Shown in pieces: positions 33,333-43,797 of a stretch of 64,000 nucleotides of DNA. This DNA is from Atherix ibis (Eukaryota > Arthropoda > Insecta > Diptera > Athericidae): contig OY282608.1 of assembly GCA_958298945.1 (NCBI GenBank), positions 63,030,951 to 63,094,950 of the forward strand, read 5' to 3'. The stretch's first letter is position 1; each line of letters begins with the position of its first letter. Both the position numbers and the translations under genes were made by a program. Below the pieces are notes generated by a model, which was not told the origin of the DNA, did not search any database, and saw only the letters and a list, made by a program, of their open reading frames with translations.

Positions 33333-36300
33333 TTGCTTTGTTGGTTTGTTGGTTTGTTGGCTTGTTGGTTTGTTAGTTTATTGGCTTTTTGGTTACTTGG
33401 TTTATTGGTTTGTTGGTTTGTTGGCTTGTTGGTTTGTTGGCTTGTTGGTTTCTTGGTTTGTTGGTTTGTTGGCTTGTTGGCTTGTTGGTTTGTTGGTTTG
33501 TTGGTTTGTTGGTTTATTGGTTTGTTGGTTTTTTGGTTTGTTGGTTTATTTGTTTGTTTGTTTGTTGGCTTGTTGGTTTGTTGGTTTGTTGGTTTGTTGG
33601 CTTGTTGGTTTGTTGGATTGGTTGGTTTGTTGGCTTGTTGGTTTGTTGGTTTGTTGGCTTGTTGGTTTGTTGTTTTGTTGGTTTGTTGACTTGTTGGCTG
33701 GTTGGTTTGTTGGCTTGTTGGCTTGTTGGTTTGTTGGTTTGTTGGTTTGTTGGTTTGTTGGCTTGTTGGTTTGTTGGTTTGTTGGCTTGTTGGTTTGTTG
33801 GTTTGTTGGTTTGTTGGCTTGTTGGCTTGTTGGTTTGTTGGTTTGTTGGCTTGTTGGTTTGTTGGTTTGTTGGCTTGTTGGCTTGTTGCTTTGTTGGTTT
33901 GTTGGTTTGTTGGCTTGTTGGCTTGTTGGTTTGTTAGTTTGTTGGCTTTTTGGTTACTTGGTTTGTTGGTTTGTTGGTTTGTTGGGTTGTTGGTTTGTTG
34001 GCTTGTTGGCTTGTTGGTTTGTTGGTTTGTTTGTTTGTTGGCTTGTTGGTTTCTTGGTTTGTTGGCTTGTTGGCTTGTTGGTTTGTTGGTTTATTGGCTT
34101 GTTGGTTTGTTGGCTTGTTGGCTTGTTGGTTTGGTGGTTTGTTGGTTTGTTGGTTTGTTGGTTTGTTGCTTTTTTGGTTTGTTGGTTTATTTGTTTGTTG
34201 GTTTGTTGGCTTGTTGGTTTGTTGGTTTGTTGGCTTGTTGGTTTGTTGGTTTGTTTGTTTGTTGGATTGTTGGCTTGTTGGTTTGTTGGTTTGTTGGTTT
34301 GTTGGTTTGTTGGTTTGTTGGCTTGTTGGCTTGCTACTTTGTTCGTTTGATGGTTTGTTGGTTTGTTGGTTTTTTGGTTTGTTGGTTTGTTGGTTTGTTG
34401 GCTTGTTGGCTTGTTGGTTTGTTGGTTTGTTGGTTTGTTGGCTTGTTGGTTTGTTAGTTTGTTGGTTTGTTGGCTTGTTGGCTTGTTGGTTCGTTGGTTT
34501 TTTGGTTTGTTGGTTTGTTGGTTTGTTGGTTTGTTGGTTTGTTGGTTTATTTGTTTGTTGGTTTGTTGGCTTGTTGGTTTGTTGGTTTGTTGGTTTGTTG
34601 GCTTGTTGGTTTGTTGGTTTGTTGGTTTGTTGGCTTGTTGGTTTGTTGGTTTGTTTGCTTGTTGGCTTGTTGCTTTGTTGGTTTGTTAGTTTGTTGGCTT
34701 GTTGGCTTGTTGGTTTGTTAGTTTGTTGGCTTTTTGGTTACTTGGTTTGTTGGTTTGTTGGTTTGTTGGCTTGTTGGTTTGTTGGCTTGTTGGTTTGTTG
34801 GTTTGTTGGCTTGTTGGCTTGTTGGTTTGTTGGTTTGTTGGTTTGTTGGTTTTTTGGTTTGTTGGTTTGTTGGTTTGTTGGTTTGTTGGTTTGTTGGCTT
34901 GTTGGCTTGTTGGTTTTTTGGTTTGTAAGTTTGTTGGTTTGTTGGTTTGCTGGCTTGTTGGCTTGTTGGTTTGTTAGTTTGTTAGTTTGTTGGCTTTTTG
35001 GTTACTTGGTTTGTTGGTTTGTTGGTTTGTTGGCTTGTTGGCTTGTTGGTTTGTTGGTTTGTTGGTTTATTTGTTTGTTGGTTTGTTGGCTTGTTGGTTT
35101 GTTGGTTTGTTGGTTTGATGGCTTGTTGGTTTGTTGGTTTGTTGGCTTGTTGGCTTGTTGGTTTGTTGGTTTGTTGGCTTGTTGGTTACTTAGTTTGTTG
35201 GTTTGTTGGCATGTTGGTTTGTTGGTTTGTTGGTTTGTTGGCTTGTTGGTTTGTTGGTTTGTTGGCTTGTTGGCTTGTTGGTTTGTTGGTTTGTTGGGTT
35301 GTTGGTTTGTTGGCTTTTTGGCTTGTTGGTTTGTTGGTTTGATGACTTGTTGGTTTGTTAGTTTGTTGGTTTGTTGGCTTGTTGGCTTGTTGGTTTGTTG
35401 GTTTTTTGGTTTGTTGGTTTGTTGGTTTGTTGGTTTGTTGGTTTGTTGGTTTATTTGTTTGTTGGTTTGTTGGCTTGTTGGTTTGTTGGTTTGTTTGTTT
35501 GTTGGCTTGTTGGTTTGTTGGTTTGTTGGTTTTTTGGTTTGTTGGTTTGTTGGTTTGTTGGTTTGTTGGTTTGTTGGTTTATTTGTTTGTTGGTTTGTTG
35601 GCTTGTTGGTTTGTTGGTTTGTTGGTTTGTTGGCTTGTTGGTTTGTTGGTTTATTGACTTGTTGGCTTGTTGGTTTGTTGGTTTGTTGGCTTGTTGGTTA
35701 CTTAGTTTGTTGGTTTGTTGGTTTGTTGGCTTGTTGGTTTGTTGGTTAGTTGGCTTGTTGGCTTGTTGGTTTGCTGGTTTGTTGGTTTTTTGGTTTGTTG
35801 GTTTGTTGGCTTGTTGGTTTGTTGGTTTGTTGGTTTGTTGGCTTGTTGGCTTGTTGGTTTGTTGGTTTGTTGGCTTGTTTGTTTGTTGGTTTGTTGGCTT
35901 GTTGGCTTGTTGCTTTGTTTGTTTGTTGGTTTGTTGGCTTGTTGGCTTGTTGGTTTGTTAGTTTGTTGGCTTGTTGGCTTGTTGCTTTGTTGGTTTGTTG
36001 GTTTGTTGGCTTGTTGGCTTGTTGGTTTGTTAGTTTTTTGGCTTTTTGGTTACTTGGTTTGTTGGTTTGTTGGTTTGTTGGCTTGTTGGTTTGTTGGCTT
36101 GTTGGTTTGTTGGTTTGTTAGTTTGTTGGCTTGTTGGCTTGTTGGTTTGTTTGTTTGTTGGTTTGTTGGTTTGTTGGTTTGTTGGTTTGTTGGCTTTTTG
36201 GTTTGTTGGTTTGTTGGTTTGTTGGTTTGTTGGCTTGTTGGTTTGTTGGTTTGTTGGCTTGTTGGCTTGTTGGTTTGTTGGTTTGTTGGCTTGTTGGTTA

Positions 36301-36925
36301 CTTAGTTTGTTGGTTTGTTGGTTTGTTGGCTTGTTGGTTTGTTGGTTAGTTGGCTTGTTGGCTTGTTGGTTTGTTGGTTTGTTGGTTTTTTGGTTTGTTG
36401 GTTTGTTGGCTTGTTGGTTTGTTGGTTTGTTGGTTTGTTGGTTTGTTGGCTTGTTGGCATGTTGGTTTGTTGGTTTGTTGGCTTGTTTGTTTGTTGGTTT
36501 GTTGGCTTGTTGGCTTGTTGCTTTGTTTGTTTGTTGGTTTGTTGACTTGTTGGTTTGTTGGTTTGTTAGTTTGTTGGCTTTTTGGTTACTTGGTTTGTTG
36601 GTTTGTTGGTTTGTTTGCTTGTGGGTTTGTTGGCTTGTTGGTTTGTTGGTTTGTTGACTTGTTGGTTTGTTGGCTTGTTGGCTTGTTGGCTTGTTGGTTT
36701 GTTGGTTTGTTGGCTTGTTCGTTTGTTGGTTTGTTGGCTTGTTGGTTTGTTGCTTTGTTGGTTTGTTGGCTTGTTTGCTTGTTGGCTTGTTGGTTTGTTG
36801 GTTTGTTGGTTTGTTGGTTTGTTGGCTTGTTGGTTTGTTGGTTTGTTGGTTTGTTGGCTTGTTGGCTTGTTGGTTTGTTGGTTTGTTGGCTTGTTGGTTT
36901 GTTGGTTTGTTTGCTTGTTAGCTTG
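33333..36925. repeat. 3,593-bp tandem duplication, right copy
   Basis: Right partner of 29740-33332. After 36925 the sequence diverges: an extra GGCTTG unit appears, and a landmark with GGC changed to GAC lies at 36984. The lack of visible differences makes this the youngest large duplication in the window, or else a copy made during assembly. Confidence 0.97.
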
Positions 36926-38159
36926 TTGCTTTGTTGGTTTGTTGGTTTGTTGGCTTGTTGGCTTGTTGGTTTGTTAGTTTGTTGACTTTTTGGTTACTTG
37001 GTTTGTTGGTTTGTTGGCTTGTTGGTTTGTTGGTTTGTTGGTTTGTTGGTTTGTTGGCTTCTTGGCTTGTTGGTTTGTTGGTTTGTTGGTTTGTGGGTTT
37101 TTTGGTTTGTTGATTTGTTGGTTTGTTGGTTTGTTAGTTTGTTGGCTTGTTGGTTTTTTGGTTTGTTGGTTTGTTAGTTTGTTGGCTTGTTGGCTTGTTG
37201 GTTTGTTGGTTTGTTAGTTTGTTGGCTTTTTGGTTACTTGGTTTGTTGGTTTGTTGGCGTGTTGGCTTGTTGGTTTGTTGGTTTGTTGGTTTATTTGTTT
37301 GTTGGTTTGTTGTCTTGTTGGTTTGTTGGTTTGTTGGTTTGTTGGTTTGTTGGCTTGTTGGTTTGTTGGCTTGTTGGCTTGTTGGTTTGTTGGTTTGTTG
37401 GCTTGTTGGTTACTTAGTTTGTTGGTTTGTTGGCATGTTGGTTTGTTGGTTTGTTGGTTTGTGGGCTTGTTGGTTTGTTGGTTTGTTGGCTTGTTGGCTT
37501 GTTGGTTTGTTGGTTTGTTGGGTTGTTGGTTTGTTGGCTTTTTGGCTTGTTGGTTTGTTGGTTTGTTGGCTTGTTGGTTTGTTAGTTTGTTGGTTTGTTG
37601 GCTTGTCGGCTTGTTGGTTTGTTGGTTTTTTGGTTTGTTGGTTTGTTGGTTTGTTGGTTTGTTAGTTTGTTGGTTTATTTGTTTGTTGGTTTGTTGGCTT
37701 GTTGGTTTGTTGGTTTGTTGGTTTTTTGGCTTGTTGGTTTGTTGGTTTGTTGGTTTTTTGGTTTGTTGGTTTGTTGGTTTGTTGGTTTATTTGTTTGTTG
37801 GTTTGTTGGCTTGTTGGTTTGTTGGTTTGTTGGTTTGTTGGCTTGTTGGTTTGTTGGTTTGTCGGCTTGTTGGCTTGTTAGTTTGTTGGTTTGTGTGCTT
37901 GTTGGTTGCTTAGTTTGTTGGTTTGTTGGCATGTTGGTTTTTTGGTATGTTGGTTTGTTGGATTGTTGGTTTGTTGGTTTGTTGGCTTGTTGGCTTGTTG
38001 GTTTGTTGGTTTGTTGGTTTGTTGGTTTGTTGGTTTGTTGGCTTGTTGGTTTGTTGGTTTGTTGGCTTGTTGGTTTGTTGGTTTGTTGGTTTGTTGGCTT
38101 GTTGGCTTGTTGGTTTGTTGGTTTGTTGGCTTGTTGGTTTGTTGGTTTGTTGGTTTGTT

Positions 38160-38950
38160 GGCTTGTTGCTTTGTTGGTTCGTTGGTTTGGTGGCTTGTTG
38201 GCTTGTTGGTTTGTTAGTTTGTTGGCTTTTTGGTTACTTGGTTTGTTGGTTTGTTGGTTTGTTGGCTTGTTGGTTTGTTGGCTTGTTGGCTTGTTGGTTT
38301 GTTGGTTTGTTTGTTTGTTGGCTTGTTGGTTTGTTGGTTTGTTGGCTTGTTGGCTTGTTGGTTTATTGGTTTATTTTCTTGTTGGTTTGTTGGCTTGTTG
38401 GCTTTTTGGTTTGGTGGTTTGTTGGTTTGTTGGTTTGTTGGTTTGTTGGTTTTTTGGTTTGTTGGTTTATTTGTTTGTTAGTTTGCTGGCTTGTTGGTTT
38501 GTTGGCTTGTTGGTTTGTTGGTTTGTTGGTTTGTTGGTTTGTTGGTTTGTTTGTTTGTTGGATTGTTGGCTTGTTGGTTTGTTGGTTTGTTGGCTTGTTG
38601 GTTTGTTGGTTTGTTGGCTTGTTGGCTTGTTGCTTTGTTCGTTTGATGGTTTGTTGGTTTGTTGGTTTTTTGGTTTGTTGGTTTGTTGGTTTGTTGGCTT
38701 GTTGGCTTGTCGGTTTGTTGGTTTGTTGGCTTGTTGGTTTGTTAGTTTGTTAGTTTGTTGGCTTGTTGGCTTGTTGGTTTATTGGTTTTTTGGTTTGTTG
38801 GTTTGTTGGTTTGTTGGTTTGTTGGTTTGTTGGTTTATTTGTTTGTTGGTTTGTTGGCTTCTTGGTTTGTTGGTTTGTTGGTTTGTTGGCTTGTTGGTTT
38901 GTGGGTTTTTTGGTTTTTTGGTTTGTTGGTTTGTTGGTTTGTTGGTTTGT
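38160..38950. repeat. Long-range homologous segment, left member
   Basis: The order GGTTCGTTGGTTTGGTGG, landmark, GGTTTGGTGG-like unit, TTGGATTG, GCTTTGTTCGTTTGATGG and GGTTTGTGGG recurs about 25 kb away at 63190-64000. Offset is 25,029 bp at GGTTCG (C at 38180/63209) and 25,045 bp at GTGGG (38901/63946), differing by two octamers. Confidence 0.8.
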
Positions 38951-39535
38951 TGGTTTGTTGGTTTGTTGGTTTGTTGGCTTGTTGGTTTGTTTGTTTGTTG
39001 ATTTGTTGGCTTGTTGGCTTGTTGGTTTGTTGGTTTGTTGGCTTGTTGGTTTGTTGGTTTGTTTGCTTGTTGGCTTGTTGCTTTGTTGGTTTTTTGGTTT
39101 GTTGGCTTGTTGGCTTGTTGGTTTGTTAGTTTGTTGGCTTTTTGGTTACTTGGTTTGTTGGTTTGTTGGTTTGTTGGCTTGTTGGTTTGTTGGCTTGTTG
39201 GTTTGTTGGTTTGTTGGCTTGTTGGCTTGTTGGTTTGTTGGTTTGTTGGTTTGTTGGTTTTTTGGTTTGTTGGTTTGTTGGTTTGTTGGTTTGTTGGTTT
39301 GTTGGCTTGTTGGTTTTTTGGTTTGTTGGTTTGTTGGTTTGTTGGTCTGCTGGCTTGTTGGCTTGTTGGTTTGTTAGTTTGTTAGTTTGTTGGCTTTTTG
39401 GTTACTTGGTTTGTTGGTTTGTTGGCTTGTTGGCTTGTTGGTTTGTTGGTTTGTTGGTTTATTTGTTTTTTGGTTTGTTGGCTTGTTGGTTTGTTGGTTT
39501 GTTGGTTTGTTGGCTTGTTGGTTTGTTGGTTTGTT
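38310..39535. repeat. ~1,228-bp tandem duplication, left copy
   Basis: Matches 39536-40760 at 1,224 bp on the left and 1,228 bp after a 4-bp phase shift at 39782-39785 in the right copy, rising to 1,236 bp after a further unit gain past 40620. Shared markers: GGTTTATTGGTTTATT (38358/39582), GGTTTGGTGG (38406/39630), TTGGATTG (38558/39786), GCTTTGTTCGTTTGATGG, GGTTTGTGGG and landmarks 39136/40364 and 39392/40620. Confidence 0.93.
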
Positions 39536-40760
39536 GGCTTGTTGGCTTGTTGGTTTGTTGGTTTGTTGGCTTGTTGGCTTGTTGGTTTATTGGTTTATTG
39601 GCTTGTTGGTTTGTTGGCTTGTTGGCTTTTTGGTTTGGTGGTTTGTTGGTTTGTTGGTTTGTTGGTTTGTTGGTTTTTTGGTTTGTTGGTTTATTTGTTT
39701 GTTAGTTTGCTGGCTTGTTGGTTTGTTGGCTTGTTGGTTTGTTGGTTTGTTGGTTTGTTGGTTTGTTGGTTTGTTGGTTTGTTTGTTGGATTGTTGGCTT
39801 GTTGGTTTGTTGGTTTGTTGATTTGTTGGTTTGTTGGTTTGTTGGCTTGTTGGCTTCTTGCTTTGTTCGTTTGATGGTTTGTTGGTTTGTTGGTTTTTTG
39901 GTTTGTTGGTTTGTTGGTTTGTTGGCTTGTTGGCTTGTCGGTTTGTTGGTTTGTTGGCTTGTTGGTTTGTTAGTTTGTTAGTTTGTTGGCTTGTTGGCTT
40001 GTTGGTTTATTGGTTTTTTGGTTTGTTGGTTTGTTGGTTTGTTGGTTTGTTGGTTTGTTGGTTTATTTGTTTGTTGGTTTGTTGGCTTCTTGGTTTGTTG
40101 GTTTGTTGGTTTGTTGGCTTGTTGGTTTGTGGGTTTTTTGGTTTTTTGGTTTGTTGGGATGTTGGTTTGTTGGTTTGTTGGTTTGTTGGTTTGTTGGTTT
40201 GTTGGCTTGTTGGTTTGTTTGTTTGTTGATTTGTTGGCTTGTTGGCTTGTTGGTTTGTTGGTTTGTTGGCTTGTTGGTTTGTTGGTTTGTTTGCTTGTTG
40301 GCTTGTTGCTTTGTTGGTTTGTTGGTTTGTTGGCTTGTTGGCTTGTTGGTTTGTTAGTTTGTTGGCTTTTTGGTTACTTGGTTTGTTGGTTTGTTGGTTT
40401 GTTGGCTTGCTGGTTTGTTGGCTTGTTGGTTTGTTGGTTTGTTGGCTTGTTGGCTTGTTGGTTTGTTGGTTTGTTGGTTTGTTGGTTTTTTGGTTTGTTG
40501 GTTTGTTGGTTTGTTGGTTTGTTGGTTTGTTGGCTTGTTGGTTTTTTGGTTTGTTGGTTTGTTGGTTTGTTGGTTTGCTGGCTTGTTGGCTTGTTGGTTT
40601 GTTAGTTTGTTAGTTTGTTGGCTTTTTGGTTACTTGGTTTGTTGGTTTGTTGGTTTGTTGGCTTGTTGGCTTGTTGGTTTGTTGGTTTGTTGGTTTATTT
40701 GTTTTTTGGTTTGTTGGCTTGTTGGTTTGTTGGTTTGTTGGTTTGTTGGCTTGTTGGTTT
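39536..40760. repeat. ~1,228-bp tandem duplication, right copy
   Basis: Partner of 38310-39535. Private changes include a TTGGGATG unit near 40156, GGCTTCTTGC near 39852 where the left copy has GGCTTGTTGC, and the 4-bp shift at 39782-39785. Confidence 0.93.
39782..39785 (+). other. Phase slip: 4-bp half unit TTTG
   Basis: The left partner (38550-38557) has TTTGTTTG before TTGGATTG; here only TTTG remains, with one extra TTGGTTTG before it. It is the only half-unit shift found. Confidence 0.92.
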
Positions 40761-41940
40761 GTTGGTTTGTTGGCTTGTTGGCTTGTTGGTTTGTTGGTTT
40801 GTTGGCTTGTTGGTTAGTTAGTTTGTTGGTTTGTTGGCATGTTGGTTTGTTGGTTTGTTGGTTTGTTGGCTTGTTGGTTTGTTGGTTTGTTGGCTTGTTG
40901 GCTTGTTGGTTTGTTGGTTTGTTGGGTTGTTGGTTTGTTGGCTTTTCGGCTTGTTGGTTTGTTGGTTTGTTGGTTTGTTGGTTTGTTGGTTTGTTGGTTT
41001 ATTTGTTTGTTGGTTTGTTGGCTTGTTGGTTTGTTGGTTTGTTGGTTTGTTGGCTTGTTGGTTTGTTGGTTTGTTGGTTTTTTGGTTTGTTGGTTTGTTG
41101 GTTTGTTGGTTTGTTGGTTTGTTGGTTTATTTGTTTGTTGGTTTGTTGGCTTGTTGGTTTGTTGGTTTGTTGGTTTGTTGGCTTGTTGGTTTGTTGGTTT
41201 GTTGGCTTGTTGGTTTGTTGGTTTGTTGGCTTGTTGGTTTGTTGGCTTGTTGGCTTGTTGGTTTGTTGGTTTCTTGGTTTGTTGGCTTGTTGGTTTGTTG
41301 GTTTGTTGGTTTGTTGGCTTGTTGGCTTGTTGGTTTCTTGGTTTGTTGGTTTGTTGGTTTGTTGGTTTGTTGGTTTGTTGGTTTGTTGGTTTGTTGGTTT
41401 TTTGGTTTGTTGGTTTGTTGGTTTGTTGGCTTGTTGGTTTGTTGGTTTGTTGGCTTGTTGGCTTGTTGGTTTGTTGGTTTGTTGGCTTGTTGGTTACTTA
41501 GTTTGTTGGTTTGTTGGTTTGTTGGCTTGTTGGTTTGTTGGTTAGTTGGCTTGTTGGCTTGTTGGTTTGTTGGTTTGTTGGTTTTTTGGTTTGTTGGTTT
41601 GTTGGCTTGTTGGTTTGTTGGTTTGTTGGTTTGTTGGCTTGTTGGCTTGTTGGTTTGTTAGTTGGTTGGCTTGTTTGTTTGTTGGTTTGTTGGCTTATTG
41701 GCTTGTTGCTTTGTTTGTTTGTTGGTTTGTTGGCTTGTTGGCTTGTTGGTTTGTTAGTTTGTTGGCTTTTTGGTTAGTTGGTTTGTAGGTTTGTTGGTTT
41801 GTTGGCTTGTGGGTTTGTTGGCTTGTTGGTTTGTTGGTTTGCTGGTTTGTTGGCTTGTTGGTTTGTTGGTTTGTTGGCTTGTTGGTTTGTTGGTTTGTTG
41901 GCTTGTTGGCTTGTTGGTTTGTTGGTTTGTTGGCTTGTTG

Positions 41941-42728
41941 GTTACTTAGTTTGTTAATTTGTTGGTTTTTTGGTTTGTTGGCTTGATGGCTTGTTGGTTT
42001 GTTGGTTTGTTGGTTTGTTGGTTTGTTGGCTTGTTGGTTTGTTGCTTTGTTGGCTTGTTGGTTTGTTGGTTTGTTGGTTTGTAGGCTTATTGGCTTGTTG
42101 GTTTGTTGGTTTGTAGGCTTGTTGGCTTGTTGCTTTGTTGGTTTGTTAGTTTGTTAGCTTGTTGGCTTCTTGATTTGTTAGCTTGTTGGCTTTTTGGTTA
42201 CTTGGTTTATTGGTTTGTTGGTTTGTTGGCTTGTTGGTTACTTAGTTTGTTGGTTTGTTGGTTTGTTGGTTTGTTGGCTTGTTGGCTTGTTGGTTTGTTG
42301 GTTTGTTGGTTTGTTGGTTTGTTGGCTTGTTGGTTTGTTGCTTTGTTGGCTTGTTGGTTTGTTGGTTTGTTGGTTTGTAGGCTTATTGGCTTGTTGGTTT
42401 GTTGGTTTGTAGGCTTGTTGGCTTGTTGCTTTGTTGGTTTGTTAGTTTGTTAGCTTGTTGGCTTCTTGATTTGTTAGCTTGTTGGCTTGTTGGTTTGTTG
42501 GTTTATTGGTTTGTTGGCTTGTTGGCTTGTTGGTTTGTTGGTTTGTTGGTTTGTTGGTTTGTTGGTTTGTTGGTTTGTTGGTTTGTTGGTTTGTTGGTTT
42601 GTTGGTTTGTTGGTTTGTTGGTTTGTTGGCTTGTTGGTTTGTTGCTTTGTTGGCTTGTTGGCTTGTTGGTTTGTTGGTTTGTTGGCTTGTTGGTTACTTA
42701 GTTTGTTGGTTTGTTGGTTTGTTGGTTT
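41941..42728. repeat. 888-bp tandem duplication, left copy
   Basis: Matches 42829-43616 at 888 bp (111 units). Markers are GTTAATTTG (AA at 41956/42844), GGCTTGATGG, GTAGGCTTATTGG and the landmark at 42188/43076. Inside it, a block with GTAGGCTTG, TTAGCTTG and GGCTTCTTGATTTG is itself repeated at 296 bp (37 units), so it occurs near 42113, 42409, 43001 and 43297. Confidence 0.93.
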
Positions 42729-42828
42729 GCTGGTTTGTTGGCTTGTTGGTTTGTTGGTTTGTTGGCTTGTTGGTTTGTTGGTTTGTTGGCTTGTTGGCTT
42801 GTTGGTTTGTTGGTTTGTTGGCTTGTTG

Positions 42829-43616
42829 GTTACTTAGTTTGTTAATTTGTTGGTTTTTTGGTTTGTTGGCTTGATGGCTTGTTGGTTTGTTGGTTTGTTG
42901 GTTTGTTGGTTTGTTGGCTTGTTGGTTTGTTGCTTTGTTGGCTTGTTGGTTTGTTGGTTTGTTGGTTTGTAGGCTTATTGGCTTGTTGGTTTGTTGGTTT
43001 GTAGGCTTGTTGGCTTGTTGCTTTGTTGGTTTGTTAGTTTGTTAGCTTGTTGGCTTCTTGATTTGTTAGCTTGTTGGCTTTTTGGTTACTTGGTTTATTG
43101 GTTTGTTGGTTTGTTGGCTTGTTGGTTACTTAGTTTGTTGGTTTGTTGGTTTGTTGGTTTGTTGGCTTGTTGGCTTGTTGGTTTGTTGGTTTGTTGGTTT
43201 GTTGGTTTGTTGGCTTGTTGGTTTGTTGCTTTGTTGGCTTGTTGGTTTGTTGGTTTGTTGGTTTGTAGGCTTATTGGCTTGTTGGTTTGTTGGTTTGTAG
43301 GCTTGTTGGCTTGTTGCTTTGTTGGTTTGTTAGTTTGTTAGCTTGTTGGCTTCTTGATTTGTTAGCTTGTTGGCTTGTTGGTTTGTTGGTTTATTGGTTT
43401 GTTGGCTTGTTGGCTTGTTGGTTTGTTGGTTTGTTGGTTTGTTGGTTTGTTGGTTTGTTGGTTTGTTGGTTTGTTGGTTTGTTGGTTTGTTGGTTTGTTG
43501 GTTTGTTGGCTTGTTGGTTTGTTGCTTTGTTGGCTTGTTGGCTTGTTGGTTTGTTGGTTTGTTGGCTTGTTGGTTACTTAGTTTGTTGGTTTGTTGGTTT
43601 GTTGGTTTGTTGGTTT
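42829..43616. repeat. 888-bp tandem duplication, right copy
   Basis: Right partner of 41941-42728. A 116-codon stretch read from 42991 is identical to the one read from 42103. The copies part near 42729/43617, where the left copy has GGTTTGCTGG. Confidence 0.93.
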
Positions 43617-43643
43617 GTTGGCTTGTTGGCTTGTTGGTTTGTT

Positions 43644-43797
43644 GGTTAATTCGTTTGTTGGTTTGTTAGTTTGTTGGTTTTTTGGCTTGTTGGCTTGTTG
43701 GTTTGTTGGTTTTTTGGTTTGTTGGTTCGTTGGTTTGTTGGTTTGTTGGTTTGTTAGTTTATTTGTTTGTTGGTTTGTTGGCTTGTTGGGTTGTGTG
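43644..43797 (+). repeat. GGTTAATTCG...GGGTTGTGTG block, copy 1 of 5
   Basis: GGTTAATTCG is followed exactly 144 bp later by GGGTTGTGTG, with a GGTTCGTTGG unit and GTTTATTTGTTTG in between. The same two motifs at the same 144-bp distance occur at 47010, 49888, 53503 and 58093. Confidence 0.93.

Noticed and set aside
29740..36925. Composite mobile element (two identical 3.6-kb direct repeats)
   Set aside because: The copies abut directly with nothing between them, contain only satellite sequence and have no terminal inverted repeats. Unequal exchange or assembly duplication is simpler.
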